From NCBI GenBank assembly GCA_902788785.1, contig CADALT010000015.1, forward strand, positions 1 through 51,182: DNA of 51,182 bases, written 5' to 3'. This document shows, piece by piece, positions 14,939-22,740 of the stretch. Below the pieces are notes generated by a model that saw only the letters and a list, made by a program, of their open reading frames with translations, ran no database searches and was not told the DNA's origin. Source of the DNA: an uncultured Ruminococcus sp. (lineage in GTDB: Bacteria > Bacillota > Clostridia > Oscillospirales > Ruminococcaceae). The first letter of the stretch is position 1. Each line of letters begins with the position of its first letter. Made by a program: the position numbers and the translations under genes.

Positions 14939-17284
14939 TCAGGCACCTCCTATAAGCATACCGATAAGCCTTACTGCCAGTGCTGCCACCCACGCCAGAA
15001 CACACTGCCACACCACCATAGTTACCGCCCACTTTCTGCCAAGTTCACGGCGGACAGCTGCAACTGCTGCCACACAAGGCGTATAGAGCAGTGAGAATAC
15101 CAGCAAAGCAGCTGCGCTCAAATGCGTCATGGCAGAATCCACATTGCCCGAGAACAGTACTTCCAGTGTGGATACCACGCTTTCCTTAGCCATAAAGCCG
15201 CTGATGAGCGCCGTGCATATCCTCCAGTCACCCAGTCCCAGAGGAGCGAACAGCGGTGCTATGATACCTGCAACCGAGGCAAGTATGCTTTCTTCGGAAT
15301 TCTGCACCAGAGCAAAATTCATATTGAAGCTCTGCAAAAACCACACAACGATAGAAGCTATGAGAATGACCGAGAATGCACGCTGCAAAAAGTCCTTAGC
15401 CTTGTCCCATAAAAGCTGCATAACGTTCTTAGCCCCGGGAAGTCTGTAGTTTGGCAGCTCCATAACAAATGGGACCGCATCGCCCTTGAACACTGTGCCT
15501 TTCATAAGAAAGGCTGCGAATATGGCAGTAAGTATGCCAAGCAGGTAAAGTCCCACAATTATGGGTACTGCCTTATCGGGGAAGAAGGCTTGTACGAAAA
15601 ATGCATAGATAGGCAGCTTTGCGGTACATGACATGAACGGAGTAAGGAATATGGTCATCTTACGGTCACGTTCACTGGGGAGTGTCCTTGTCGCCATGAC
15701 AGCAGGAACTGTACAGCCGAAGCCTATGAGCATGGGTACTATACTTCTGCCCGAAAGACCTATCTTCCTGAGAGCCTTGTCCATAACAAAAGCTACACGG
15801 GCGATATAACCGCTGTCTTCCAGAAGCGACAGGAAGAAGAACAGTGTCACGATTATAGGCAGAAAGCTCAATACACTGCCTACACCTGCAAACACACCGT
15901 CCACAAGCAGTTTATGTATCACAGGGTTTACTCCTGTCTTTGTCATCGCATTATCCGCAAGGGATACCAGCTTGTCTATGCCCGTTTCAAGCAGTCCCTG
16001 CAGGCCTGCGCCTATAACACCGAAAGTCAGCCAGAACACCAGCGCCATTATAATGATGAATGATGGCAGCGCTGTGAACTTGCCCGTGAGTATCTTATCT
16101 ATGCGGCGGCTGCGGATATGTTCCTTGCTTTCACGGGGTTTAATGACAGTTTTTTCGCATACTCTTTTTATAAAAGCAAAGCGCATATCAGCGATGGCTG
16201 CGCTGCGGTCGAGCCCACGCTCTTTCTCCATCTGCAAAACGATATGCTCGACTGTCTCCTTCTCGTTATCATCAAGCTCCAGCTGTTCCATCACAAGGCT
16301 GTCGCCCTCGACCACTTTGCTTGCGGCAAACCTTACCGGCAGACCTGCACGCTTTGCGTGGTCATCTATAAGATGGGCTATGCCGTGCAGACATCTGTGT
16401 ACCGCACCGCCGCAGTCGTTCTCATCGCAGAGATCACGTTTCAGAGGTTTTTCACGGTAGTGCGCAACGTGCTTTGCGTGATCGATAAGTTCATCAACGC
16501 CCGAATTTTTCGCAGCGCTGATAGGCACCACAGGCACGCCCAGCATATCTTCCATCTCGTTGATGTCGATACTTCCGCCGTTAGCTGTCACCTCGTCCAT
16601 CATATTCAGCGCCACGACCATAGGTACGCCCATTTCAAGCAGCTGCATGGTCAGGTAGAGGTTGCGCTCGATATTCATGGCATCGACTATGTTTATGATG
16701 CCCTTTGGCTTTTCTTCCAGCACAAAGCTGCGGCTGACGACCTCTTCACTGGTATAGGGTGACATGGAATATATTCCGGGCAGGTCGGTGACAAGGGTAT
16801 TTGGATGACCCTTTATAGGACCGTCCTTACGGTCAACGGTTACACCCGGGAAGTTGCCGACGTGCTGGTTTGAACCCGTCAGGCGGTTGAACAATGTGGT
16901 TTTGCCGCTGTTCTGATTGCCGACCAGTGCGAAAGTAAGCTTTGTCCCCTCTGGCAAAGGGTCACCGCTGCCCTTGGGATGGAACTTGCCGCCCTCACCA
17001 AGACCCGGATGGTCTTTTTTCTTCTTTTTGGGCTTTTCCGTCTCTGCCTTTTCGGCGTTTTCGATCTGTGTGACACCTATCTTGTCCGCATCAGCCAGAC
17101 GCAAAGTCAGCGAATATCCATGGATAGTCAGCTCCATGGGATCACCCATAGGCGCATATTTTACCACCTTGACCTCAGCCCCGGGGATAACGCCCATATC
17201 CAGAAAATGCTGTCTTAACGCACCCTCGCCCCCGACCTCGGTGATGACGGCGCAGCTGCCTATTTTAAGTTCTTTCAGAGTCAT
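14939..17284 (-). CDS. feoB: ferrous iron transporter, FeoA-FeoB fusion
   Basis: The 781-residue protein joins a FeoA-type SH3-like domain (1-75) to FeoB through a Lys-rich linker (about 83-110). The GTPase domain has G1 GNQNSGKTT, G3 DLPG and G4 NMMD. The membrane part carries the two Gate motifs, with GFGCTVPAVMATRTL and FMSCTAKLPIY supplying the conserved cysteines. It imports Fe2+ across the membrane. AAGGAAGG precedes the ATG. A promoter and an inverted repeat upstream suggest iron control by a DtxR-like regulator, which is inference. Confidence 0.95.
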   Translation of the reverse strand: MTLKELKIGSCAVITEVGGEGALRQHFLDMGVIPGAEVKVVKYAPMGDPMELTIHGYSLTLRLADADKIGVTQIENAEKAETEKPKKKKKDHPGLGEGGKFHPKGSGDPLPEGTKLTFALVGNQNSGKTTLFNRLTGSNQHVGNFPGVTVDRKDGPIKGHPNTLVTDLPGIYSMSPYTSEEVVSRSFVLEEKPKGIINIVDAMNIERNLYLTMQLLEMGVPMVVALNMMDEVTANGGSIDINEMEDMLGVPVVPISAAKNSGVDELIDHAKHVAHYREKPLKRDLCDENDCGGAVHRCLHGIAHLIDDHAKRAGLPVRFAASKVVEGDSLVMEQLELDDNEKETVEHIVLQMEKERGLDRSAAIADMRFAFIKRVCEKTVIKPRESKEHIRSRRIDKILTGKFTALPSFIIIMALVFWLTFGVIGAGLQGLLETGIDKLVSLADNAMTKTGVNPVIHKLLVDGVFAGVGSVLSFLPIIVTLFFFLSLLEDSGYIARVAFVMDKALRKIGLSGRSIVPMLIGFGCTVPAVMATRTLPSERDRKMTIFLTPFMSCTAKLPIYAFFVQAFFPDKAVPIIVGLYLLGILTAIFAAFLMKGTVFKGDAVPFVMELPNYRLPGAKNVMQLLWDKAKDFLQRAFSVILIASIVVWFLQSFNMNFALVQNSEESILASVAGIIAPLFAPLGLGDWRICTALISGFMAKESVVSTLEVLFSGNVDSAMTHLSAAALLVFSLLYTPCVAAVAAVRRELGRKWAVTMVVWQCVLAWVAALAVRLIGMLIGGA

Positions 17285-17378
17285 TTAACTTTTCCTTCCT
17301 TAAAGCCATTTATACCTCTCCGCTCAATATAATATGCATTTTGTCCACGGGATATGCAAAGAGTTATACACAGCTAAA

Positions 17379-17401
17379 TAAGTTTACCCAGACTAACTTT
17401 A
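17379..17401 (-). promoter_or_regulatory. imperfect inverted repeat over the feo transcription start
   Basis: AAGTT (17380-17384) and AACTT (17395-17399) face each other with TTAG-like inner bases on one side, just downstream of the -10 box. The position suits a repressor site. Spacing and sequence recall DtxR/IdeR-type boxes only loosely. Confidence 0.35.
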
Positions 17402-17406
17402 AATAT

Positions 17407-17435
17407 AGTATAACACATCTTATCATTATTTTCAA
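17407..17435 (-). promoter_or_regulatory. promoter of the feo operon
   Basis: On the minus strand TTGAAA (17435-17430), 17 nt and TATACT (17412-17407), about 125 nt upstream of feoB. Confidence 0.7.
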
Positions 17436-17495
17436 TAGGAGAAGAAAAGTTTATAATTTGTTAAAAAACACGGTCAAAGAAAAAATCTGCCAACG

Positions 17496-17524
17496 TTGAC
17501 AGCATTTTAATTCCGTGCTAAAAT
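17496..17524 (+). promoter_or_regulatory. plus-strand promoter facing the end of the MFS gene
   Basis: TTGACA (17496-17501), 17 nt and TAAAAT (17519-17524) form a strong promoter. It drives either the small ORF at 17566 or an antisense RNA to the 3' end of the MFS gene. Confidence 0.65.
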
Positions 17525-17565
17525 TATTAGAAATATAGAACAGAGTTTTGAGGAGACAGCATGAT

Positions 17566-17796
17566 ATGAAAAAACATAATGCCCTCGAGTACTTTGCAAC
17601 ACTCGGGGGCAAAATTCACGCATGGATATACGCTGTATACCTATTCAGTTCTTATCCCATTTTTCATTTCTTAGCAGAGCGCTGTAGATCAGGCAGACCG
17701 TCACGCCTGCTGCACCCAGTATCAGATACATCAGTGCAGCGCCCGAACCTTTGCCGCTGCCGAACAGTAAGTTCAAAAGACTCCCCTGCTGCTTAG
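17566..17796 (+). CDS. possible small protein, overlapping the MFS gene in antisense
   Basis: ATG 17566 has AGGAG 10 nt upstream and lies 42 nt after a good promoter. It opens a 76-codon frame starting MKKHNALEYFATLGGKIHAW and continuing with a hydrophobic stretch. The last 150 bp overlap the 3' end of the MFS gene on the other strand, and the MFS terminator lies inside it. The second half resembles translated antisense rather than a natural protein. It may be a real short gene, a remnant, or only an antisense transcript. A competing ATG-ATA-TGA at 17561 sits closer to the ribosome site. Confidence 0.3.
   Translation: MKKHNALEYFATLGGKIHAWIYAVYLFSSYPIFHFLAERCRSGRPSRLLHPVSDTSVQRPNLCRCRTVSSKDSPAA
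17581..17610 (-). terminator. terminator of the MFS operon
   Basis: GCCCTCGAGT pairs with ACTCGGGGGC over 10 positions with one wobble. On the minus strand ATTATGTTTTTT follows. Confidence 0.65.
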
Positions 17797-18928
17797 CCAT
17801 AAAAGGTTCAGCGGCATTGTCCTCCAATATACCTGCAAGCAATTTGCCTATGGGTATGGTGAAAAACTGCAAGGTGTTGCGGCACGAATAGACTCTGCCC
17901 TGCATATCCGAGGGTATCTCGCTGCGAAGTATCACATCGAGATTTGCGCCCATATACGGTATGAACAGCCAGCCCATCACAGCGGCAGCACACCAGACCA
18001 CGGGCGATCTTCCGAAAGCAAGCATAAAATTCTCGGTACTCATGGAAAACAGCAGCGCAAGACAGATAGCCCTCACCCTGTTTTTTGGCGCAGGCAGGAC
18101 CATCGCCAGCATACTGCCTGCTACAGTTGCCAAACCTACGCAGGTGTTTACCAGCCCCAGCACATTCTTACCGCCGTTCGTTCGTGGAAGTATCATGGCA
18201 GGCAGCAAAGCTTCATAGGCTGATGCCACAAGATTTATGCTTGCCAGAAAGAATATAAGTTTCAGTACGAGCTTATGCTCACGCAGCCAGCGAAGTCCCG
18301 AGGCTACGCCTGAAATAAGCGGCTCTGCGGCTTTATCTGTTTTTTCTGTCTCGGGCAGCTTTATGAAGAACAGCAGTGTGATGAAAGCTGCCATAAAGCT
18401 CAGGATATCGACCGCTGCGACAGCTTCAAGTCCTGCCAGCGAGAACAGCGCTGTGGCTGCCACGGGAGTCAGGATAGATGTCAGCGACTGCGAAAACGAG
18501 CGCAGCGCACTTGTACGCTGATAATGCGCCTTCGGTATCAGCAGCGTTGCAGCCACCTCCGACGCAGGCTGCTGTACAGTATTCATAAGCCCGTTCAGAG
18601 CATTTATGAGATACAAATGCCACGGCATCAGCTGCCCGTTCTTATCCAGCACGAGCATCACAGCTGTGGATAAAGCTGCGACGGTATCGCAGATCAGCAT
18701 GGTCTTTTTCTTATCCCACCTGTCAGACAGCGCACCTGCAAAAATACTCATCAGCACATATGGCGCATAGGAACAGATGGAAAGCATTGCGGTCTTGAGT
18801 GCCGAACCGCTTTCAAGAAACAGTTTCAGCACCAGTGCATAGCTTGTCATGGCGCTGCCCAGTGCAGAAATGAACTGTGTCCCCCACATCAGCAGCCACG
18901 GTTTAAGTTCTTTGATATTATTTTTCAT
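17645..18928 (-). CDS. MFS exporter (Mef/MFS_3-like)
   Basis: The 427-residue protein has about twelve membrane helices and the MFS signature GALSDRWDKKKTM between helices 2 and 3. Overall layout and the RSFSQSLTSILTP and QGRVYS stretches match the MFS_3 drug-efflux family (MefA-like). Its start overlaps a 25-codon leader ORF (ATGA at 18928-18925), and the ribosome site GGAG can be masked by alternative base-pairing in the leader. It closes an operon with a methyltransferase and a small protein. An antibiotic or a self-made compound as substrate is plausible but not shown. Confidence 0.85.
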   Translation of the reverse strand: MKNNIKELKPWLLMWGTQFISALGSAMTSYALVLKLFLESGSALKTAMLSICSYAPYVLMSIFAGALSDRWDKKKTMLICDTVAALSTAVMLVLDKNGQLMPWHLYLINALNGLMNTVQQPASEVAATLLIPKAHYQRTSALRSFSQSLTSILTPVAATALFSLAGLEAVAAVDILSFMAAFITLLFFIKLPETEKTDKAAEPLISGVASGLRWLREHKLVLKLIFFLASINLVASAYEALLPAMILPRTNGGKNVLGLVNTCVGLATVAGSMLAMVLPAPKNRVRAICLALLFSMSTENFMLAFGRSPVVWCAAAVMGWLFIPYMGANLDVILRSEIPSDMQGRVYSCRNTLQFFTIPIGKLLAGILEDNAAEPFMAKQQGSLLNLLFGSGKGSGAALMYLILGAAGVTVCLIYSALLRNEKWDKN

Positions 18929-19002
18929 TTGACTTTGCTCCTTTTATATGAATTATCGTTTTCATCAAAAGTGCAAAGTCCGAGGACAAGCTCATCCTCC
19001 AT
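18925..19002 (-). CDS. leader ORF 2 overlapping the MFS start
   Basis: ATG 19002 opens a 25-codon ORF (MEDELVLGLCTFDEN and so on, ending SKVK) that stops at TGA overlapping the MFS ATG. GAGGA lies 7 nt upstream. It covers the 3' arm of the leader hairpin and the MFS ribosome site, so its translation would unfold both. I do not recognise the peptide. Confidence 0.45.
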   Translation of the reverse strand: MEDELVLGLCTFDENDNSYKRSKVK

Positions 19003-19024
19003 GCAGCGTCCTCAAACCTTGCAC
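18931..19024 (-). promoter_or_regulatory. attenuator-like leader of the MFS gene
   Basis: On the minus strand 19024-19008 pairs with 18987-18971 over 17 positions with three G-U wobbles and no mismatch. The 3' arm contains GACTTTGC (18980-18973), which is also fully complementary to GCAAAGTC (18938-18931) at the MFS ribosome site. The leader can therefore hold one of two structures. The first leader ORF ends inside the 5' arm, so ribosome position could choose between them. Confidence 0.55.
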
Positions 19025-19050
19025 GGAGCTTTTGCTATAGTTCTTTTCAT
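19012..19050 (-). CDS. leader peptide ORF 1
   Basis: ATG 19050 has GAGGTG with 6 nt spacing and encodes the 12-residue peptide MKRTIAKAPCKV. Its last codons lie in the 5' arm of the leader hairpin. Short, well-initiated peptides ahead of efflux or rRNA-methylase genes often sense ribosome stalling; no known stalling motif is seen here. Confidence 0.5.
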   Translation of the reverse strand: MKRTIAKAPCKV

Positions 19051-19075
19051 ACCTTTCACCTCATTATGCATATTA

Positions 19076-19270
19076 TCATCTTCCGTATTTTTCTATATCT
19101 TCATCGGATATACTGCTGCCTGCGTCCCAGCCCATCTGATAAGCAAGCTTATCGTATACCTTTATTTTTCTGCCGTCATCGAGTATCAGCGTGACCGAAG
19201 GCTCTTCGCCCTCTGCAAAACCCTCACAGCCGTTATCGGGCTCGATGAGATCGGTTATCTTATGCTGCAT
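19076..19270 (-). CDS. small conserved-looking hypothetical protein
   Basis: A 64-residue acidic protein with a strong ribosome site (GAGGTG, 7 nt before ATG 19270). The middle VTLILDDGRKIKVYDKLAYQ looks like a beta-rich fold. No membrane segment or known motif is seen. It lies between the methyltransferase (19 nt gap) and the MFS leader on the same strand. Confidence 0.7.
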   Translation of the reverse strand: MQHKITDLIEPDNGCEGFAEGEEPSVTLILDDGRKIKVYDKLAYQMGWDAGSSISDEDIEKYGR

Positions 19271-19289
19271 GAAATCACCTCGGTCTGTC

Positions 19290-19961
19290 TCATTTTATTG
19301 CAGCGATAACAGCGAACTTCCTGTTATCGTAAACACATTTCACTGTGCTGAATCCGCTCTGCCTGAGCATATCTGTCTGCTGCTGCACAGTAGTCTCACG
19401 GTCAAGTCTGCGCCGCTGCAGCCACAGCTCTATATCATGCTCGGTAAGTCCGCTGCTGTAAAGCTGAGACTCCCAGTAGCTGTCATACCATTTATCCATC
19501 ATCGGCTCACCTGCACAGAACTGATCGTAGTCAATAAATATCCCACCATCGGGCAGAGCATTATATATCCTGTCAAACAGTGCTTGTTTTTCCGTATGTT
19601 CAAGATGATGTATCGAAAGCGCTGATATTACCGCATCAAAACGAGCATCAGGCAAGGTCTTGCCATGATCCATGACCTGATAAGAAAAATTATCAAGTCC
19701 TGCAAACCTGCGCTTTGCCACTTCGAGCATATCCACTGCTATATCCGTAAGGATAAATCTTGCATCTTTAAAATGCTCATACCAGTAATATGACAGCAGT
19801 CCCGTACCTGCGCCCAGGTCGATGATACATTCGGGAGCAGCGATATTTGATGCAAGAAAATCCGTTGTGTTTTTATAAAATTCATCAAAGCAGGGAATGA
19901 ACCTTCTGCGGTTAGCATCGTACTCCTCTGCGACCATATTGAATTGTTCTTTTATATCCAT
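19290..19961 (-). CDS. class I SAM-dependent methyltransferase
   Basis: The 223-residue cytoplasmic enzyme has motif I IIDLGAGTGLLSYYW, the acidic residue after beta 2 (ILTDIA) and the post-motif SALSIHHLE. It matches small-molecule methyltransferases of the Methyltransf_25/11 type. The start is ATG 19961 with AGAGGT upstream; the longer frame from 20126 would begin before the promoter. First gene of the operon with the 64-residue protein and the MFS exporter. The substrate is unknown. Confidence 0.85.
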   Translation of the reverse strand: MDIKEQFNMVAEEYDANRRRFIPCFDEFYKNTTDFLASNIAAPECIIDLGAGTGLLSYYWYEHFKDARFILTDIAVDMLEVAKRRFAGLDNFSYQVMDHGKTLPDARFDAVISALSIHHLEHTEKQALFDRIYNALPDGGIFIDYDQFCAGEPMMDKWYDSYWESQLYSSGLTEHDIELWLQRRRLDRETTVQQQTDMLRQSGFSTVKCVYDNRKFAVIAAIK

Positions 19962-19980
19962 ATCATATACCTCTTGGAAT

Positions 19981-20009
19981 ATGATAGCACATCTTCCACC
20001 ATTTGTCAA
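19981..20009 (-). promoter_or_regulatory. promoter of the methyltransferase-MFS operon
   Basis: On the minus strand TTGACA (20009-20004), 17 nt and TATCAT (19986-19981). The leader before the start codon is only about 13 nt. Confidence 0.7.
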
Positions 20010-20055
20010 ACAGGTGAAATTCAGTGACGAAAGGCTGATTTTTGAGTGAAGCTTA

Positions 20056-20084
20056 TTGATTTTATCCCCACAGTATGGTATCAT
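20056..20084 (+). promoter_or_regulatory. promoter of the P-loop kinase gene
   Basis: TTGATT (20056-20061), 17 nt and TATCAT (20079-20084), 30 nt upstream of the start at 20114. Confidence 0.6.
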
Positions 20085-20113
20085 GCATATATCCTTAATT
20101 ACGGGAGGTACAT

Positions 20114-20722
20114 ATGGACGACACACAAAAGATATGCGAAAAAGCCGCAGAGCTTGTAAATAAAAACGGCGTTGCAGTCATAGGTATAGACGGGCTGGGC
20201 GGTGCAGGAAAAAGCACCATCTCCGAGGGAGTATGCGCCTGCCTTGAAAAATCGGGCATACACACCATACTTTTGCACATAGATGACTTCATAACGCCCA
20301 GAAAAATCAGGTACGATGAGCGTTTTCCTCAGTGGCAGTGCTACTATGAGCTGCAATGGAGATATGACTATCTTCGTCGGGTGATAGATGAGCTCAGACA
20401 AAACGGCAAGGTCACAGCGGAGCTCTATGACAAAGAAAACGACAGCTATATCTCCGCCAAATACTGTACAGATAAACGTACTGTTATCATCATTGAGGGA
20501 ATATTTCTTCAGCGAAAAGAGCTTGACGGGGTGTTCGGGCTGATGGTCTATATGGACGTGTCCGAGGAAGAACGGCTCAAACGTGTGCTGACCCGTGACA
20601 CTTACATAGGTGACGACAGCGAGATACGCCGCAAATACGAGGACAGGTACTTCCCTGCCGAGCGCAGATATGTGCAGGAATACGAGCCTGCCCAAAAAGC
20701 AGATATGGTCATAAAGGCATAA
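20114..20722 (+). CDS. uridine kinase-like P-loop kinase
   Basis: The 202-residue protein has a Walker A motif GIDGLGGAGKST (about 24-35), the acid pair HIDDFITP typical of uridine/pantothenate/phosphoribulokinase-type kinases, and TVIIIEGIFLQ as a Walker B-like strand. GGGAGGT precedes the ATG. It probably phosphorylates a nucleoside or similar small molecule using ATP; the substrate is not defined by the sequence. Single gene, ended by the terminator shared with tgt. Confidence 0.8.
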   Translation: MDDTQKICEKAAELVNKNGVAVIGIDGLGGAGKSTISEGVCACLEKSGIHTILLHIDDFITPRKIRYDERFPQWQCYYELQWRYDYLRRVIDELRQNGKVTAELYDKENDSYISAKYCTDKRTVIIIEGIFLQRKELDGVFGLMVYMDVSEEERLKRVLTRDTYIGDDSEIRRKYEDRYFPAERRYVQEYEPAQKADMVIKA

Positions 20723-20725
20723 GAA

Positions 20726-20755
20726 AACGGGGCTGTTTATCAGTCCCGTTTTTTG
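20726..20755. terminator. bidirectional terminator between the kinase gene and tgt
   Basis: AACGGGgCTG pairs with CAGtCCCGTT, followed by TTTTTTG on the plus strand. The tgt gene ends just downstream on the other strand. Confidence 0.8.
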
Positions 20756-20760
20756 TACTA

Positions 20761-21909
20761 TTATAATTCATTCGGCAGAGGCTGTGCAAGCTGTGCTGAA
20801 TATTTGTTGCGAAATTCTGTGAAAGTGCCGTTATCCAGCGCTTCACGAATACGCTCTGTAAGAGTATTATAGAAGTAAAGATTATGCATTACCGCCAGCC
20901 TGCCGCCCAGCTGTTCCTGAGATTTGAACAGGTGGCGCACATAAGCTCTGCTGAAGTTCCTACAGCAGGGACAGTCGCACTCTGTATCCACAGGACGGTC
21001 ATCGGTCTCAAAACGCTTATTTGCGATATGTATGATACCATTCCAGGTGAACATAGTGCCATGGCGTGCATTTCGGCTGGGCATTACACAGTCAAAGAAA
21101 TCTATGCCACGGTAAACTGCCTCGATTATATTTGAGGGTGTGCCAACACCCATCAGGTATCTGGGCTTGTCCTTCGGCATGAAGGGCTCGACTTGCTCGA
21201 TAACGTGATACATCACATCGGTAGGTTCGCCCACCGCAAGTCCGCCTATGGCAAAGCCTGCACAATAATCCAGTTCACGTATGGTCTTCATATGCTCGAT
21301 CCTAAGGTCATCGTAGGTACAGCCCTGATTTATGGCAAACAGGAGCTGTTCTTTGTTGATGGTCTCTTCAAGAGAATTAAGGCGCTTCATCTCAGCGATA
21401 CAGCGATGCAGCCAACGGGTGGTACGCTCGCAGGAACGCTTTGAATAGCTGTGCTCCGCAGGATTTTCCACACATTCATCAAAAGCCATGGCAATGGTCG
21501 ATGCCAGATGAGACTGTATCTGCATACTCTCTTCGGGTCCCATGAATATCTTCCTGCCGTCAACATGAGAGTTGAAGTACACGCCCTCTTCCTTTATTCT
21601 TCTGAGCTTTGCCAGCGAGAAAACCTGAAATCCGCCGCTGTCGGTAAGTATTGGCTTATCCCAGTTCATGAACTTGTGCAGTCCGCCCATCTTATACACA
21701 ACATCGTCACCGGGACGAACATGAAGATGGTAGGTATTGCAAAGCTCCACCTGAGTTTTCAGTTCGTTTTTCAGGTCAAGGGAAGATACTCCGCCCTTTA
21801 TGGCAGCAGAAGTTCCCACGTTCATGAAAACGGGGGTCTGTATAGTACCGTGAACGGTAGTGAATTCTCCACGGCGAGCCGCACCCTCTTGTTTAAGTAG
21901 TTTGAACAT
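20761..21909 (-). CDS. tgt: queuine/preQ1 tRNA-ribosyltransferase
   Basis: The 382-residue enzyme exchanges guanine 34 of GUN tRNAs for preQ1. It shows ILTDSGGFQVFSLAKLR, the general-base aspartate in AFDECVENP, the substrate loop GGLAVGE, the nucleophile aspartate in FFDCVMPSRNARHG, and the zinc site CDCPCCRN with a later HNLYFYN. AAGGAG precedes the ATG. No other queuosine gene is adjacent. Confidence 0.96.
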   Translation of the reverse strand: MFKLLKQEGAARRGEFTTVHGTIQTPVFMNVGTSAAIKGGVSSLDLKNELKTQVELCNTYHLHVRPGDDVVYKMGGLHKFMNWDKPILTDSGGFQVFSLAKLRRIKEEGVYFNSHVDGRKIFMGPEESMQIQSHLASTIAMAFDECVENPAEHSYSKRSCERTTRWLHRCIAEMKRLNSLEETINKEQLLFAINQGCTYDDLRIEHMKTIRELDYCAGFAIGGLAVGEPTDVMYHVIEQVEPFMPKDKPRYLMGVGTPSNIIEAVYRGIDFFDCVMPSRNARHGTMFTWNGIIHIANKRFETDDRPVDTECDCPCCRNFSRAYVRHLFKSQEQLGGRLAVMHNLYFYNTLTERIREALDNGTFTEFRNKYSAQLAQPLPNEL

Positions 21910-21939
21910 TCATATTCTCCTTGTAAATAATATAGCTTA

Positions 21940-22584
21940 TTATCGCAGCGTTCTGCATTTTTCCTCAAACAGCGCCTTAATATCAATAAACTGTTGTATG
22001 CGCTTTTCTTCGGTAAGACCGGTAAGTCTTTTCACAAGCAGTCTGGAACTGTCATTAAACTCCACACACGCATAATAGGTCTTTATGGAACCGGTGCGTG
22101 TGCCACCGAATTCATATATAAATACATTCTTTACTTCGTTAATGCGGAAAAGATCACCGGAGCAGTCAAAGATATAATCATCCCCGAGATAAACGGAAGT
22201 TCCATTGATCTTCACACTGCGCTTCATATCATCATATACCCGATCGACTCCGTCTTCTTCCAGTATCCTGTGCAGTCTTATCATTGCAGGGAAAGCTTTA
22301 TTACCATAGAAAAAAAGCATACTAAAGCCCGTAAGCAGAAACGATATACCGGCTACTATGGGACAAAATTTTTTCTCGGTAAAAGCTGCTCCGTAGAAAA
22401 ACACAGCGGCTGATACAAGTCCACCGATAAAACTAAGTATCTTGGTGCGCCTGACGCTCTTCTGACTGTACTTTGCAGACATACCGAGAAATCTGTCTAT
22501 CTCATCAAACATATTTTTTTCATATCCCGAAAATACAGGGACATCCATATACTTCGGATTTTTAAAATCTTTCTGATCTATCAT
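21940..22584 (-). CDS. hypothetical membrane protein, YcxB-like
   Basis: A 214-residue protein with two adjacent membrane helices (about 48-90) followed by a beta-rich cytoplasmic domain (MKRSVKINGTSVYLGDDYIF onward). This layout resembles YcxB/PH-like membrane proteins. It has its own promoter and AAGGAG ribosome site. Function unknown. Confidence 0.6.
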   Translation of the reverse strand: MIDQKDFKNPKYMDVPVFSGYEKNMFDEIDRFLGMSAKYSQKSVRRTKILSFIGGLVSAAVFFYGAAFTEKKFCPIVAGISFLLTGFSMLFFYGNKAFPAMIRLHRILEEDGVDRVYDDMKRSVKINGTSVYLGDDYIFDCSGDLFRINEVKNVFIYEFGGTRTGSIKTYYACVEFNDSSRLLVKRLTGLTEEKRIQQFIDIKALFEEKCRTLR

Positions 22585-22655
22585 AATTGTCTCCTTATGT
22601 TATATATACTATGCTTTTCTCTCTTTATCTCAAAGCAGTATGCAATATAATAATT

Positions 22656-22684
22656 ATTATAACATATATCGAAAAAAATTGCAA
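22656..22684 (-). promoter_or_regulatory. promoter of the YcxB-like gene
   Basis: On the minus strand TTGCAA (22684-22679), 17 nt and TATAAT (22661-22656). Confidence 0.6.
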
Positions 22685-22688
22685 CTCA

Positions 22689-22718
22689 CGAATAATTAAC
22701 ATTTTTGCTCACATACTA
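22689..22718 (+). promoter_or_regulatory. sigma-G-like promoter of spoVAD
   Basis: CGAATAA (22689-22695) and CATACTA (22712-22718) with 16 nt between fit the forespore sigma-G pattern (GAATA at -35, CATA-TA at -10). It lies directly in front of spoVAD, a gene that is sigma-G controlled in Bacillus. No sigma-A promoter is seen in the same gap on the plus strand. Confidence 0.6.
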
Positions 22719-22740
22719 TCATCAAAACGGAGATGATAAA

